A stretch of 64,000 nucleotides of DNA, taken from positions 5,518,501 to 5,582,500 of the forward strand of contig NZ_CP146986.1 of NCBI RefSeq assembly GCF_037126175.1. Reading direction: 5' to 3'. Of this stretch, positions 1 through 8,777 are shown piece after piece (position 1 is the stretch's first letter; each line of letters begins with the position of its first letter). This DNA is from Pseudomonas sp. RSB 5.4 (GTDB taxonomy: Bacteria; Pseudomonadota; Gammaproteobacteria; Pseudomonadales; Pseudomonadaceae). A program made the position numbers and the translations under genes. A model generated the notes under the pieces. That model was given only the letters and a program-made list of their open reading frames with translations. It ran no database searches and was not told the origin of the DNA.

Positions 1-1
1 A

Positions 2-256
2 AAATACATTCTGGACGTGCCGGATCTGAAAGAAGAGATCAAGGACCTGAGTCCTGATGATCAGAAAGACCAGATCCAGTGGGCATTCGAAGACGAAGCC
101 GAAGCTCAGGGTTTGCAGCCGTGGGAGTTGACGCTCAAGTACACCAGCACCCCTGAAGAGTTCGAGGCCAAGCGTCTGGAGCTGCACAAGGAGGCGGCCG
201 AAGTGTTGGGCGTCGAGTGGGACGAGTACTGCGAGATGAACAATCTGGTGGTCTGA
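2..256 (+). CDS. DUF6388 family protein (5' end outside window)
   Basis: The frame is open from the first complete codon of the window, so the true start lies upstream; the GTG at 17 is internal to a coding frame and has no reason to be preferred. About 84 residues are visible. They are acidic, with the conserved-looking stretches QIQWAFEDEAEAQG and WDEYCEMNNL near the C-terminus. I recognise this as the small DUF6388 family common in Pseudomonas, for which no function is known to me. It has no signal peptide or membrane segment in the visible part. A strong intrinsic terminator follows the TGA stop directly, so the gene ends its transcription unit. Confidence 0.75.
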   Translation, partial: KYILDVPDLKEEIKDLSPDDQKDQIQWAFEDEAEAQGLQPWELTLKYTSTPEEFEAKRLELHKEAAEVLGVEWDEYCEMNNLVV

Positions 257-262
257 AACAAA

Positions 263-293
263 AACGCCAGCCTCAACCGGGCTGGCGTTTTTT
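263..293. terminator. Intrinsic terminator between DUF6388 gene and nadC
   Basis: A 10-bp stem (AACGCCAGCC paired with GGCTGGCGTT) with a 7-base loop is followed by a T run on the plus strand and preceded by an A run, so it can serve both convergent genes. Confidence 0.9.
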
Positions 294-307
294 ATTGCGC
301 GACGGCC

Positions 308-1156
308 TCAGAGGCTCAGACGCATCGACAGATCCACCGCCTTCACATCCTTGGTCATCGCCCCGATCGAGATGTAATCCACGCCGGTTTCAGCGATCGG
401 CAGCAGCGTGCTTTCGTTGATGCCGCCGCTGGCTTCCAGTTTGGCCTTGCCGCCGTTCAGGCGTACGGCTTCGCGCATGTCGTCCAGGCTCAACTCGTCG
501 AGCATGACGATATCGGCGCCGGCTGCCAGCGCTTCCTTCAGTTCCTCCAGGCTCTCCACTTCGATTTCCACAGGTTTGCCCGGCGCGATCTTGTGCGCGG
601 CGGCGATGGCCTGCGCGATGCCACCGCTGGCGGCGATGTGGTTTTCCTTGATCAGGAACGCGTCGTAGAGGCCGATGCGGTGGTTGTGGCAACCGCCGCA
701 GGTCACGGCGTATTTCTGCGCCAGACGCAGGCCTGGCAGGGTCTTGCGGGTATCCAGCAGCTTGACCTGAGTCTGCGCCACGAAGTCCGCCAGGTACTGC
801 GCACGCGTTGCCACGCCGGACAGCAGTTGCAGGAAGTTCAGCGCACTGCGCTCACCCGTCAGCAACGAGCGGGCCGGGCCTTCCAGATGAAACAGCGGCT
901 GATTGGGTTTGACCCGTTCGCCGTCCCGCACCTGCCAGTGCACCGCGACCCGCGGATCGAGCTGGCGAAACACCGTGTCGACCCACGCCGTACCGCAGAT
1001 AACTGCTTCGTCGCGAGTGATTATGGTGGCTTTGGCCAGGCGTTCGGCCGGGATCAGTTGCGCGGTGATGTCGCCGCTGCCGACATCTTCGAGCAACGCA
1101 CGGCGCACGTTGGCTTCGATTTCGGCGGTCAAATCGGCGAGACGTAGATTCGGCAT
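308..1156 (-). CDS. nadC: Nicotinate-nucleotide pyrophosphorylase (quinolinate phosphoribosyltransferase)
   Basis: NadC converts quinolinate and PRPP to nicotinate mononucleotide, CO2 and pyrophosphate in de novo NAD synthesis. The 282-residue length is normal for the family. Visible family motifs are [14 protein letters not shown] (about 101-114), [10 protein letters not shown] (135-144), GGCHNHR (154-160) and KENH (170-173), which carry the substrate-binding arginines, histidines and lysines. I chose the ATG at 1156 because GGAG lies six bases upstream; a GTG at 1168 would add four residues but lacks its own ribosome site. The gene stands alone, transcribed towards the DUF6388 gene. A nadC next to ampD is the common Pseudomonas arrangement. 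Confidence 0.97.
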   Translation of the reverse strand: MPNLRLADLTAEIEANVRRALLEDVGSGDITAQLIPAERLAKATIITRDEAVICGTAWVDTVFRQLDPRVAVHWQVRDGERVKPNQPLFHLEGPARSLLTGERSALNFLQLLSGVATRAQYLADFVAQTQVKLLDTRKTLPGLRLAQKYAVTCGGCHNHRIGLYDAFLIKENHIAASGGIAQAIAAAHKIAPGKPVEIEVESLEELKEALAAGADIVMLDELSLDDMREAVRLNGGKAKLEASGGINESTLLPIAETGVDYISIGAMTKDVKAVDLSMRLSL

Positions 1157-1449
1157 AACGGGCTCCACAGACTAAGTGCGCCGATTATAGGGGCATGGCG
1201 AGAGCCAACCCAAGGCGAGAACTCGCGTGCCTGACTGCATCTGGTCGATTTTCTTTGAGCAAAGCCCGATTTTCGTGGTCACTGAAAGGTGTTGCAGGCA
1301 TAGGGGAAACCCTGACGGCTATAGCGCCGGGGACAAGTTTTGCAAGATAATCCGCCTTGCATTTGACGTCATAGCTTTGACGTGCAACTCGCTCCCACCG
1401 GGCATTGTGTTTTGACTGACCAGTGGAATCACCGTTTCAGGAGGCTTGG

Positions 1450-3636
1450 ATGCGCAACGACGGGAATGTAGTGCCTTTGCACAAGGCTGCTACCGATCAG
1501 GCGAATCATTCGCCGCTCGCCCGCCTGCCTGTGATTCTGCTTCAGGTCCGCGACAAAGCGGCCCAGCAACTGCGCCATGGTTTGCAGGAGTTGTTCGATA
1601 ACGCCGACGACACTCTGTTCGAGATGGCCGACCGGGCGCGCAACGATGTCGAACAGAACATCTTTTTCGAAGCCATGCGCGACCTGCGCCTCAAGCGCAA
1701 AAACATCGAGCGCGGTTTTCTCGAGCAATTCTTCGAAGCCTTTGTCGCGCTGATTCAATACGACGCCGCACCACCCACATTGCCCGGCACGCTGATGTTC
1801 GAGGATTCGGCACCGCGTACCGATGACATGGAGCGCAGTGTGGCGGTCGAGACCATGGTCGGCCGCGTGCTCAAGCGTGACGGCTTTGCCCTCGATCAAC
1901 TGACCGCGCGGCTCAACGCGTTGCTGGGCAAGGATTTCGACAACCAGCACAACCCGCTCGGCCCGGCGATGCTCTGCGAGTTTTTCCTGCAGGCCGGACG
2001 TAACCTGGGCGTGGAGATCAAGGTCAAACTGATCCTGCTCAAGCTGTTCGAACGCTACGTGCTGGCCGATACCGAGCAGTTGTACGCCGAAGCCAATCAA
2101 TTGCTGATTGCCACCGGCGTCTTGCCTGAGTTGAAGCCAGCACCGGCGCGGCGCGCAATCGAGCGCGCGACGGCCAGTATCAACAATGAAGAAAGTGCCG
2201 AACCCGAGCCCGCCGACGAAGGCGTGCAGGAAGTCTTTGCGGCGTTGCAGGAGTTACTTTTACATGTGCGCGGCAGCGTCGCGCCGACCCTGGAGCCGAG
2301 TGCAGCTGCGCAACCGATTACCACCCGCGATCTGCTGCGCCTGCTTTCGCACTTGCAGCAATACGTCCCGGCGCTGGCGGCGCAAGACGATTTCGATCTG
2401 CGCAATCAGCTTGAACAGTTGCTGACGCGGGTAAGTGTCAGGAGCGGTAAATCGCGCATCGTCGACGGCGCCGATGAAGACGTGATCAACCTGATCGCCA
2501 TGGTCTTCGACTGCATCCTTGAAGACCGTAACCTGCCGGATTCGCTCAAGGCGCTGATCGCGCGTTTGCAGATCCCGATGCTTAAGGTGGCGGTACTCGA
2601 CAAAAGTTTCTTCAGCCGCAGCAGTCATCCGGCGCGGCGGTTGCTCAACGAAATTGCCGATGCCGCCATGGGATGGGGTGACTGCAATGGCGAGGCCCGC
2701 GACAGCCTGTATCTGCGCATCGAACAAGTGGTGCAGCGCCTGCTGAGTGACTTCGGCGACGATCCGGCGATTTTCTCCGAGTTGCTCGCCGATTTCCTCG
2801 CCTTCACCAGCGATGAGCGGCGGCGCAGCGAGTTGCTGGAGCAGCGTTTGCGCGATGCCGAAGAGGGCCGGGCGAAAACCGAACTGGCCCGGCAACGGGT
2901 CGAGCAGGCGTTGAACCTGGCGCTGCTGGGTAAAGTCCTGCCGCCGTCGGTGGTGACGTTCGTGCGCGATGCCTGGAGCAAGGTGCTGCTGCTGACCTGT
3001 CTCAAGCATGGCGATCACTCGGCTGAGTGGCAGGCCGATGTGCAGACCATGGAGCAATTGATCTGGAGCGTGCAGCGTCACGACGAAGCGGACGCCGGTC
3101 TGCAATTGTTGGCGCTGGTGCCTGGTTTGCTCAAATCACTGCGTGATGGCCTGAGCAGCTCGGCGTTTGATCCGTTCGCCACCAGCGAATTTTTCAGCGA
3201 GCTGGAAGCGCTGCATGTGCGGGTGCTTGAACCTGCAACCGAGCAGCCGCTGGCGGATGCGCCGGCGCTGGTTGAGGTGTCGCAGCACATTACCCTGCGC
3301 AGCGCCGATGAGGGCGCGGTCGGCCTGAACGCCAGCGGCCTTGCGCATGACGACCCCGGGCTGCGTCAGGTGGAGCAACTGCGCCTGGGCAACTGGGTCG
3401 CGTTCCAGGAAGACGACGAGCATAGCCTGCGCTGCAAGCTGGCAGCGATCATCGAAGCCACCGGCAAATACGTGTTCGTCGACCGTACCGGGATGAAAGT
3501 GCTGGAGCGCAGCCGCGTCGACCTGGCCCTTGAGTTTCGCCGTGGCGCGGTGCGGGCGCTGGATGACACCTTGCTGTTCGATCGGGCGCTGGAATCGGTG
3601 CTCGGCAATCTGCGGCGACTCAATCGCGGCAAGTGA
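1450..3636 (+). CDS. DUF1631 family protein
   Basis: A 728-residue cytoplasmic protein of the DUF1631 family; members are sometimes mislabelled thymidine phosphorylase in databases. The function is not established. No signal peptide or membrane segment is visible. Much of the chain is predicted helical, with a charged stretch around residues 475-500 (LEQRLRDAEEGRAKTELARQ) that could form a coiled coil. The last 100 residues (LRLGNWVAFQEDDEHSLRCKL, then YVFVDRTGMKVLERSR) resemble a beta-barrel of the PilZ-like type, but I see no RxxxR and D/NxSxxG pair, so c-di-GMP binding is unproven. The start at 1450 is favoured over 1423 by AGGAGG six bases upstream. It precedes ampD by 64 bases. Confidence 0.8.
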   Translation: MRNDGNVVPLHKAATDQANHSPLARLPVILLQVRDKAAQQLRHGLQELFDNADDTLFEMADRARNDVEQNIFFEAMRDLRLKRKNIERGFLEQFFEAFVALIQYDAAPPTLPGTLMFEDSAPRTDDMERSVAVETMVGRVLKRDGFALDQLTARLNALLGKDFDNQHNPLGPAMLCEFFLQAGRNLGVEIKVKLILLKLFERYVLADTEQLYAEANQLLIATGVLPELKPAPARRAIERATASINNEESAEPEPADEGVQEVFAALQELLLHVRGSVAPTLEPSAAAQPITTRDLLRLLSHLQQYVPALAAQDDFDLRNQLEQLLTRVSVRSGKSRIVDGADEDVINLIAMVFDCILEDRNLPDSLKALIARLQIPMLKVAVLDKSFFSRSSHPARRLLNEIADAAMGWGDCNGEARDSLYLRIEQVVQRLLSDFGDDPAIFSELLADFLAFTSDERRRSELLEQRLRDAEEGRAKTELARQRVEQALNLALLGKVLPPSVVTFVRDAWSKVLLLTCLKHGDHSAEWQADVQTMEQLIWSVQRHDEADAGLQLLALVPGLLKSLRDGLSSSAFDPFATSEFFSELEALHVRVLEPATEQPLADAPALVEVSQHITLRSADEGAVGLNASGLAHDDPGLRQVEQLRLGNWVAFQEDDEHSLRCKLAAIIEATGKYVFVDRTGMKVLERSRVDLALEFRRGAVRALDDTLLFDRALESVLGNLRRLNRGK

Positions 3637-3700
3637 TCGCGCGCCGGGGGCCGATCACGGCATACTGGGCGCCAACACAGTCGGCGTTGAAGGAATCGGT

Positions 3701-4261
3701 ATGCAGTTGGATCCCGCTAGCGGGTGGTGTCACGGGGTGCAGGTCTGCCCATCGCCCAACTTCAATGAACGCCCTGCGGGCGAAATCTCTCTGTTGGTCA
3801 TTCACAACATCAGCCTGCCGCCAGCGCAGTTCGCCACCGGCAAGGTGCAGGAATTTTTCCAGAATCGTCTGGATGTCACCGAGCATCCCTATTTTGCAGG
3901 GATTGCTGACCTGCGCGTCTCGGCGCATTTTCTGATTGAACGTGACGGCACCGTCACCCAGTTTGTCTCCTGTCTTGAACGGGCGTGGCATGCTGGCGTG
4001 TCGATGTTCGAAGGCCGTGAAACCTGTAACGATTTTTCCGTGGGCATCGAACTCGAAGGCACCGATGATCTGCCCTTTACCGACGCGCAGTATCAGGCGT
4101 TGATCACGCTGACGCGTCAGTTGCAAAGAGCATTTCCGGCTATCACCGGCGCCCGTATCTGCGGGCACAGCGACATCGCACCCGGGCGCAAGACCGATCC
4201 TGGCCCGGCATTCGACTGGGCGCGTTACCGCGCAGCCCTGGCACAAGAGGAAGGACAATGA
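3701..4261 (+). CDS. ampD: 1,6-anhydro-N-acetylmuramyl-L-alanine amidase AmpD
   Basis: AmpD is a cytoplasmic zinc amidase that cleaves the stem peptide from anhydromuramyl peptides during cell-wall recycling; its loss derepresses AmpC beta-lactamase in many Gram-negatives. The 186-residue product has the expected zinc ligands at H35 (VIHNIS), H156 (GHSDIAPGRKTDPG) and D166, and a catalytic-type glutamate in GIELEG around 117. The frame is open further upstream, but the ATG at 3701 has AAGGA at a good distance and gives the normal family length. The stop overlaps the ampE start by four bases (ATGA), so the pair is translationally coupled. Confidence 0.97.
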   Translation: MQLDPASGWCHGVQVCPSPNFNERPAGEISLLVIHNISLPPAQFATGKVQEFFQNRLDVTEHPYFAGIADLRVSAHFLIERDGTVTQFVSCLERAWHAGVSMFEGRETCNDFSVGIELEGTDDLPFTDAQYQALITLTRQLQRAFPAITGARICGHSDIAPGRKTDPGPAFDWARYRAALAQEEGQ

Positions 4262-5097
4262 GTTTTCTGGTGTTACTGCTGGCGGTCTGGATCGAGAAAT
4301 TCTCGGCCCTGCGCCATCGGGTTCAACGCGATGGCGGATGGATCCGCGAACTGCACAAACTCGAAGCCAGTGAGCGCCTGGCCAAGCGGCCATGGCTGGT
4401 GCTGACAATTCTGGTGTTGCTGCCGGTGGCGCTGCTCGCCTTGTTGCTGGTGGTGCTGGACCCCGTCGCTTACGGCTTGCTGGCGCTGCCGGTGCATTTG
4501 CTGGTGGTGATTTACGCGCTGGGGCGCGGTGATCTGCTCGGCGGTCTCGGGCCGTTTCGTGACGCCTGGCGTCGCGAAGACCTGCAAGCCGCCGCGCATG
4601 TGGCCAAGCGTGATCTGGATATCTGTGCCGACAGCGGTGAGCAATTGCTGGATCAGGTACAGGGCCATCTGTTGTGGCAGGCGTATCAAAGTTTCTTCGC
4701 GGTGATCTTCTGGTATTTCGTGCTAGGTCCGGTGGCGGCGCTGGCTTATCGCTTGCTCGCGTTGGCTGAAGAAAACAGCCAGAACCCGGCCCTCGCCGAA
4801 CGCGCCGGCCAGTTACGTCATGCCTTCGACTGGGTGCCGGTGCGCTTGCTCGCCGCCAGTTTTGCCCTGGTCGGCAACTTTGTTGCGGTCAGCCGGGTGA
4901 TGTTGCACGAACTGCTGAACTGGAACATCAGCGCCGCGCAACTGATCAACAAGGTCGGGCTCGCAGCCGGCGAGATCCCGCCGCCGGTGGTCGGGCCGGA
5001 AGGCATCAACACCCTCGATTGCCTGTGGGAACTGCTGCTGCGCGCGGCGGTGTTGTGGTATGCCGGGTTTGCCTTGTGGACAGTGTTGATTCACTGA
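4258..5097 (+). CDS. ampE: Regulatory signalling inner-membrane protein AmpE
   Basis: A 279-residue inner-membrane protein that overlaps ampD by ATGA, the arrangement known for the ampDE operon. Hydrophobic segments are visible at about residues 43-80 (two closely spaced spans), 137-165 and near the C-terminus (AAVLWYAGFALWTVLIH). AmpE is described as a sensory membrane protein linked to beta-lactamase induction, with a conserved nucleotide-binding-like motif reported in some homologues. Its exact activity is unknown. Nothing odd is seen in length or codon use. Confidence 0.93.
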   Translation: MSFLVLLLAVWIEKFSALRHRVQRDGGWIRELHKLEASERLAKRPWLVLTILVLLPVALLALLLVVLDPVAYGLLALPVHLLVVIYALGRGDLLGGLGPFRDAWRREDLQAAAHVAKRDLDICADSGEQLLDQVQGHLLWQAYQSFFAVIFWYFVLGPVAALAYRLLALAEENSQNPALAERAGQLRHAFDWVPVRLLAASFALVGNFVAVSRVMLHELLNWNISAAQLINKVGLAAGEIPPPVVGPEGINTLDCLWELLLRAAVLWYAGFALWTVLIH

Positions 5098-5115
5098 GCC
5101 CTCGGTGAAATTCAT

Positions 5116-5145
5116 TGTGGTGAGGGGATTCATCCCCTCACCACA
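5116..5145. repeat. Short perfect palindrome downstream of ampE (REP-like / terminator-like)
   Basis: TGTGGTGAGGGGA is repeated in perfect inversion after a TTCA loop (13-bp arms). No T run follows, so it is more likely a REP-type hairpin protecting the ampDE mRNA end than a classical intrinsic terminator. Confidence 0.75.
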
Positions 5146-5293
5146 GGGTTAGTTGCCCACTCAGGCAGTCGTTAACCTTAAGTTACAAAACCTCCCCCCG
5201 ATTTGAGCTATACAGAGACAGCGCCCGATAGTGGCTATCTGCTGTCGCCCCGCGCCTGCCAATAAAAACAAGAAAAGCCAAGGGAGACTTCCA

Positions 5294-7324
5294 GTGAAGA
5301 GCTTGCTCTATCCCGCCGTCTCGTTGATGAATCGCCTGAGCTTCGGCATGAAGTTCAGCCTGATCAGCGTGCTGTTCCTGGTGCCGATGCTGGTGACCAA
5401 TTTCTATCTGGTGCGCGATTCCTTTCGCGAATTCCAGGGCACCCGGGTCGAATTGCAGAGCCTCGACCTGCTGGGCAGTAGCCTGACCCTGCGCCGGGAT
5501 CTGGAAACCCTGAACAATCTGGTGCAGATCAACGTCACCCTCGGTCAGTCCGGCAAGGCCGACAATCTTGAGTCGCAGATCGGCAGCCTGGAGCAAACCG
5601 TGCTGGCGCGCCTGCAAGGTCTGCAGGCGATGACTGACGATCCTGAGCAGATCAAGGTGTTCGACGGCAAACGCGATGAAATGATCAGCGCGTTCAAGGC
5701 TCAACAGGCGGAAAACTCCCTGCAAAGCAAAAGCGCAATGATCGGCAAGCTGCTCGGCAACGCGCAGATTTTCAGCCAGATCATCGCCAGTCAGGCCGGT
5801 CTGAGCCGCGACAACCAGAGCGACATCCGCCAGCTCAGCGAGTTGCTCACCAACATCACCCCGGCCGTGACCCAGACGCTTGGCGAAGGCCGGGCCATCG
5901 GTTCGTATTCGTTGGGGCAGGGCTTTCTCAACAGTTCGTCGAGCGCCCGTTTCGACGAGTTGCTGGCGCAGATCGAAAAGCTCCAGGCCGAATACGCGCT
6001 GAAACTGGCCGATGCCCTCGACTCCAGCAAAGCCGCGCGCGCCAGCCTCAGCGCACCGGCCGACAGCAGCAAAACCTCGCTCAAGCAGGCCAGCGAGCTG
6101 TTTGAAGCGAAAGTCGTCGTGGCCGAAACCCTTGATACGCCGTGGCTGACGTTTTATGACCAAGTCACCGGGCTGATGAACCAGACCTACCAGCTCAACG
6201 AAGCAACCCTGAAATTCCTCGATACGCAATTGCAGCAACGCCTGGCGCAAAATCGCACGCACATGGTGTTGCAGGCGGTGGCGTTGTCGGTGGTGTTCGT
6301 GCTGATTTTCTATCTCTATGGCGGGTTCTACGCCTCGACCCGCACCACCCTCAAGCGCCTGGGCGCGATGATGGACAAGGTCGCGGCCGGTGACATGACG
6401 GTCAATTTCAAGGCCAACAGCCGTGATGAACTGGGCGAGTTGGGTGAGGTGTTCAACGGCACCGTGAGGAAGATCCATGACCTGATCGAGCGGGTCGGGC
6501 ACACCGTGGCAGAGGTCGAGCGTCAGGCCGGACAGGTGGAAAACGTGTCTGCGCAAAGCAATCAGGCGGTGGCCGGGCAGCGCACGCAGATCGAGCAAGT
6601 GGCGACCGCAATGAACCAGATGTCGGCGACCTCGCTGGAAGTTGCACGCAGCGCGGCGGCAGCGGTGAGCAGCGCGCACAGCGTCAACGACGAAACCGTC
6701 AGCGGTCGCACACTGGTAGCGTCGCAGCAGGGCAGCATTGCCGCGCTGGCCAGCGAGATCGATCAATCGGTGCTGGTGATCAACCAGTTAGCCAGCGACA
6801 GCCAGTCGATCAGTCGTGTCCTGGAAGTGATCAAGAGCATCGCCGAACAGACCAACCTGCTGGCACTCAACGCCGCCATCGAAGCGGCCCGCGCCGGAGA
6901 GCAGGGCCGTGGCTTCGCGGTGGTTGCGGACGAAGTGCGAACGTTGGCCAAACGCACCCAGCAATCGACCGAAGAAATCGAGCAGATGATCAGCAAGCTG
7001 CATGGCGGCGTGGGCGCTGCGGTGAAGGCCATGGGCGTTAGCCATCAGATGGCCAATGGCACGGTCGGGCAGTCGGAAAAGGTTCAGCAGGCGCTGGAAA
7101 ACATCCTCGGGGCGGTAGGCATGATCGTCGATCAGAACCAGCAGATCGCCGCCGCGGTGGAGCAACAGACTGCGGTGGCCCATGACATCGACCAGAACAT
7201 CGTCGAGATCAATCGCGCCGGTGAGCGCACGGCCCAGGGTGCGCACCAGACCGAAGACGCCAGCCGAGCACTGTCGGCGCAGGTGGTGGAACTCAAGCAA
7301 CTGATCAGCGCGTTCCGCGTCTGA
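5294..7324 (+). CDS. Methyl-accepting chemotaxis protein
   Basis: A 676-residue transmembrane chemoreceptor. The first membrane span is at about 20-40, a roughly 280-residue periplasmic sensor region follows, the second span is at about 324-346, then a HAMP linker (TLKRLGAMMDKVAAGDMT) and the cytoplasmic signalling domain. The highly conserved hairpin tip is at about 516-550 (EQTNLLALNAAIEAARAGEQ), the site of CheA/CheW contact. The periplasmic region is long and helical, of a class whose ligand I cannot name. There is no C-terminal CheR-tethering pentapeptide. I chose the GTG at 5294, which follows GGGAGA, over an upstream ATG at 5231. In PAO1 a chemoreceptor gene also follows ampE, to my recollection. 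Confidence 0.93.
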   Translation: MKSLLYPAVSLMNRLSFGMKFSLISVLFLVPMLVTNFYLVRDSFREFQGTRVELQSLDLLGSSLTLRRDLETLNNLVQINVTLGQSGKADNLESQIGSLEQTVLARLQGLQAMTDDPEQIKVFDGKRDEMISAFKAQQAENSLQSKSAMIGKLLGNAQIFSQIIASQAGLSRDNQSDIRQLSELLTNITPAVTQTLGEGRAIGSYSLGQGFLNSSSSARFDELLAQIEKLQAEYALKLADALDSSKAARASLSAPADSSKTSLKQASELFEAKVVVAETLDTPWLTFYDQVTGLMNQTYQLNEATLKFLDTQLQQRLAQNRTHMVLQAVALSVVFVLIFYLYGGFYASTRTTLKRLGAMMDKVAAGDMTVNFKANSRDELGELGEVFNGTVRKIHDLIERVGHTVAEVERQAGQVENVSAQSNQAVAGQRTQIEQVATAMNQMSATSLEVARSAAAAVSSAHSVNDETVSGRTLVASQQGSIAALASEIDQSVLVINQLASDSQSISRVLEVIKSIAEQTNLLALNAAIEAARAGEQGRGFAVVADEVRTLAKRTQQSTEEIEQMISKLHGGVGAAVKAMGVSHQMANGTVGQSEKVQQALENILGAVGMIVDQNQQIAAAVEQQTAVAHDIDQNIVEINRAGERTAQGAHQTEDASRALSAQVVELKQLISAFRV

Positions 7325-7352
7325 ATCCGGCCGCGCCACCCCTTGTCAGAAA

Positions 7353-7463
7353 CCTGTGGCGAGGGGATTTATCCCCGATGGGACGCGAAGCGTCCCCCCC
7401 ATGCTTGTAAGTGATCAGGGACCGCTGCGCAGTCCATCGGGGATGAATCCCCTCGCTACAGGG
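7353..7463. repeat. REP palindrome pair
   Basis: CCTGTGGCGAGGGGATTTAT and its near-inverse (GATGAATCCCCTCGCTACAGG) flank a GC-rich centre. This is the GAGGGGAT class of Pseudomonas intergenic REP, downstream of the chemoreceptor gene. Confidence 0.85.
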
Positions 7464-7607
7464 CTGGAGCAGGGCAGATGTCAGAACATTTTGTAATGCA
7501 TTGATACTTACGCTTGTAAGCCAATTCCTGTTTTCTTTCGACGGCTGGCTTTTCGTCATTATTGAGCCAATATCCCTGATCAGTTAGTTGCGCTGAGGAG
7601 GCCGCGA

Positions 7608-7997
7608 ATGTCCGTTGTAACCCTGGGAGTTCAGGGCCGTTGTGCTCATTGCCAGACCACGCAGGTGCTTAAACCCTGGCAACTCAATGCCATCGCAATC
7701 AATGAACCGTTTACCTGCAATCACTGCCAGAAAACCCTGGAGCTACGCTGTCCAGTGCAGATCAAACGCTTCAAATCTCTCGACTCTCTCGGATTGCTGC
7801 GCTTCAGCGCGTCAGTCACGGTGTGCACCGCGCTGCTGGTGGCGTTGGTCATGGAATGGATCGGCCTGCTTGACGTGACGGAACAGTTGAATGCATCACT
7901 GATCGTGCTTTTTGTGTACTTCGCGCTGCTGCGTTTTGTTCATCATCGCCAGCACATGACCCTGATCCTCGAGGCGGCCAAGGCCCACGGCGACTGA
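7608..7997 (+). CDS. Small zinc-ribbon membrane protein of unknown function
   Basis: A 129-residue protein I do not recognise at family level. The N-terminal 50 residues hold two CxxC pairs (CAHC at 12-15 and CNHC at 37-40) spaced as in a treble-clef or rubredoxin-like zinc ribbon. Two hydrophobic segments follow at about 65-86 and 96-112, and the C-terminus is basic and histidine-containing (VHHRQH). This predicts a cytoplasmic metal-binding head on a hairpin membrane anchor. TGAGGAGG lies upstream of the ATG. The next gene is convergent and ends one base after this stop, so the two genes abut without a spacer. Confidence 0.8.
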   Translation: MSVVTLGVQGRCAHCQTTQVLKPWQLNAIAINEPFTCNHCQKTLELRCPVQIKRFKSLDSLGLLRFSASVTVCTALLVALVMEWIGLLDVTEQLNASLIVLFVYFALLRFVHHRQHMTLILEAAKAHGD

Positions 7998-8774
7998 TTA
8001 CCAGCCGAACACTTCGCAGCTGTTGGCGGTGCTGGCGGCAGCCAGTCGTTCTGAACTGATATTCATCAACTCGGCGAGCGCGGCACAGATCGCCGGCAAG
8101 TGCGCGGGGGTGTTGCGTACTCCGGGAAACATCGCCGGCGCCATGTCCGGGGAGTCGGTTTCCAGCACGATCGACTCCAGCGGCAGATCCGCCAATACCC
8201 GATGCATGCGCAACGCCTGCGGCCAGGTCGGCGCGCCGCCCAGACCCAGTTTGAAACCGAGTTTGATGTATTCCCGAGCTTCTTCACGGCTGCCGGCGAA
8301 GGCGTGGATGATCCCGGCGCGTTTGAGCTTGAAGCGTTTGAGCGTGGCGATCACCGCGGCGTGGCTGCGGCGCACGTGGATCAGCGCCGGCAGTTCGAAG
8401 TCCGCTGCCAGTTGCAGCTGCGCCTCGAACAGCGCCTGCTGACGTTCACGGTCGAGGGTTTCGATGAAGTAATCCAGACCGATCTCGCCCAACGCACACA
8501 GTTGTCGATGGCCGCGCAGCCGCGTCAGCCAGTCACCGAGCGTGCGTAAATCTTCGGGTTGATGCTGATCGAGATACACCGGATGCAGACCGAATGCCGC
8601 GTACAGGTCGGCATCGCTCTGCACCAGATCCCACACCCGGTGCCAGTTACCTTGATAAACCCCCAGCACCACCATCCGCCGCACCCCGAGGGCGCGGCTT
8701 TCGGCGAGCAACGCCGAGCGATCGGCGTCGAAGTCGGGGAAGTCGAGGTGGGTGTGGCTGTCGATCAGCTCCAC
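7998..8774 (-). CDS. TatD family metal-dependent hydrolase
   Basis: A 258-residue amidohydrolase-fold protein of the TatD/YcfH/YjjV group; members act as 3'-5' DNA exonucleases or deacylases. All expected metal ligands are visible: H7 and H9 (DSHTHLD), E97 (GEIGLDY), H133 (HVRRSH), H157 (HAFAG) and D207 (ETDSPD). It has no signal peptide and should act in the cytoplasm. It lies three bases after the cra stop on the same strand, so it is probably co-transcribed with that repressor gene; this pairing with the fructose locus appears positional rather than functional. The C-terminus ends one base before the convergent gene's stop. Confidence 0.93.
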   Translation of the reverse strand: MELIDSHTHLDFPDFDADRSALLAESRALGVRRMVVLGVYQGNWHRVWDLVQSDADLYAAFGLHPVYLDQHQPEDLRTLGDWLTRLRGHRQLCALGEIGLDYFIETLDRERQQALFEAQLQLAADFELPALIHVRRSHAAVIATLKRFKLKRAGIIHAFAGSREEAREYIKLGFKLGLGGAPTWPQALRMHRVLADLPLESIVLETDSPDMAPAMFPGVRNTPAHLPAICAALAELMNISSERLAAASTANSCEVFGW

Positions 8775-8777
8775 GGC

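Noticed and set aside
1227..1415. A 62-residue frame between nadC and the DUF1631 gene
   Set aside because: No ribosome site and no domain; it lies in a promoter-like gap and its codon use is unlike the neighbours.
3530..3700. N-terminal extension of ampD
   Set aside because: The upstream part overlaps the end of the DUF1631 gene in another frame and adds 57 residues not seen in AmpD; ATG 3701 has the ribosome site.
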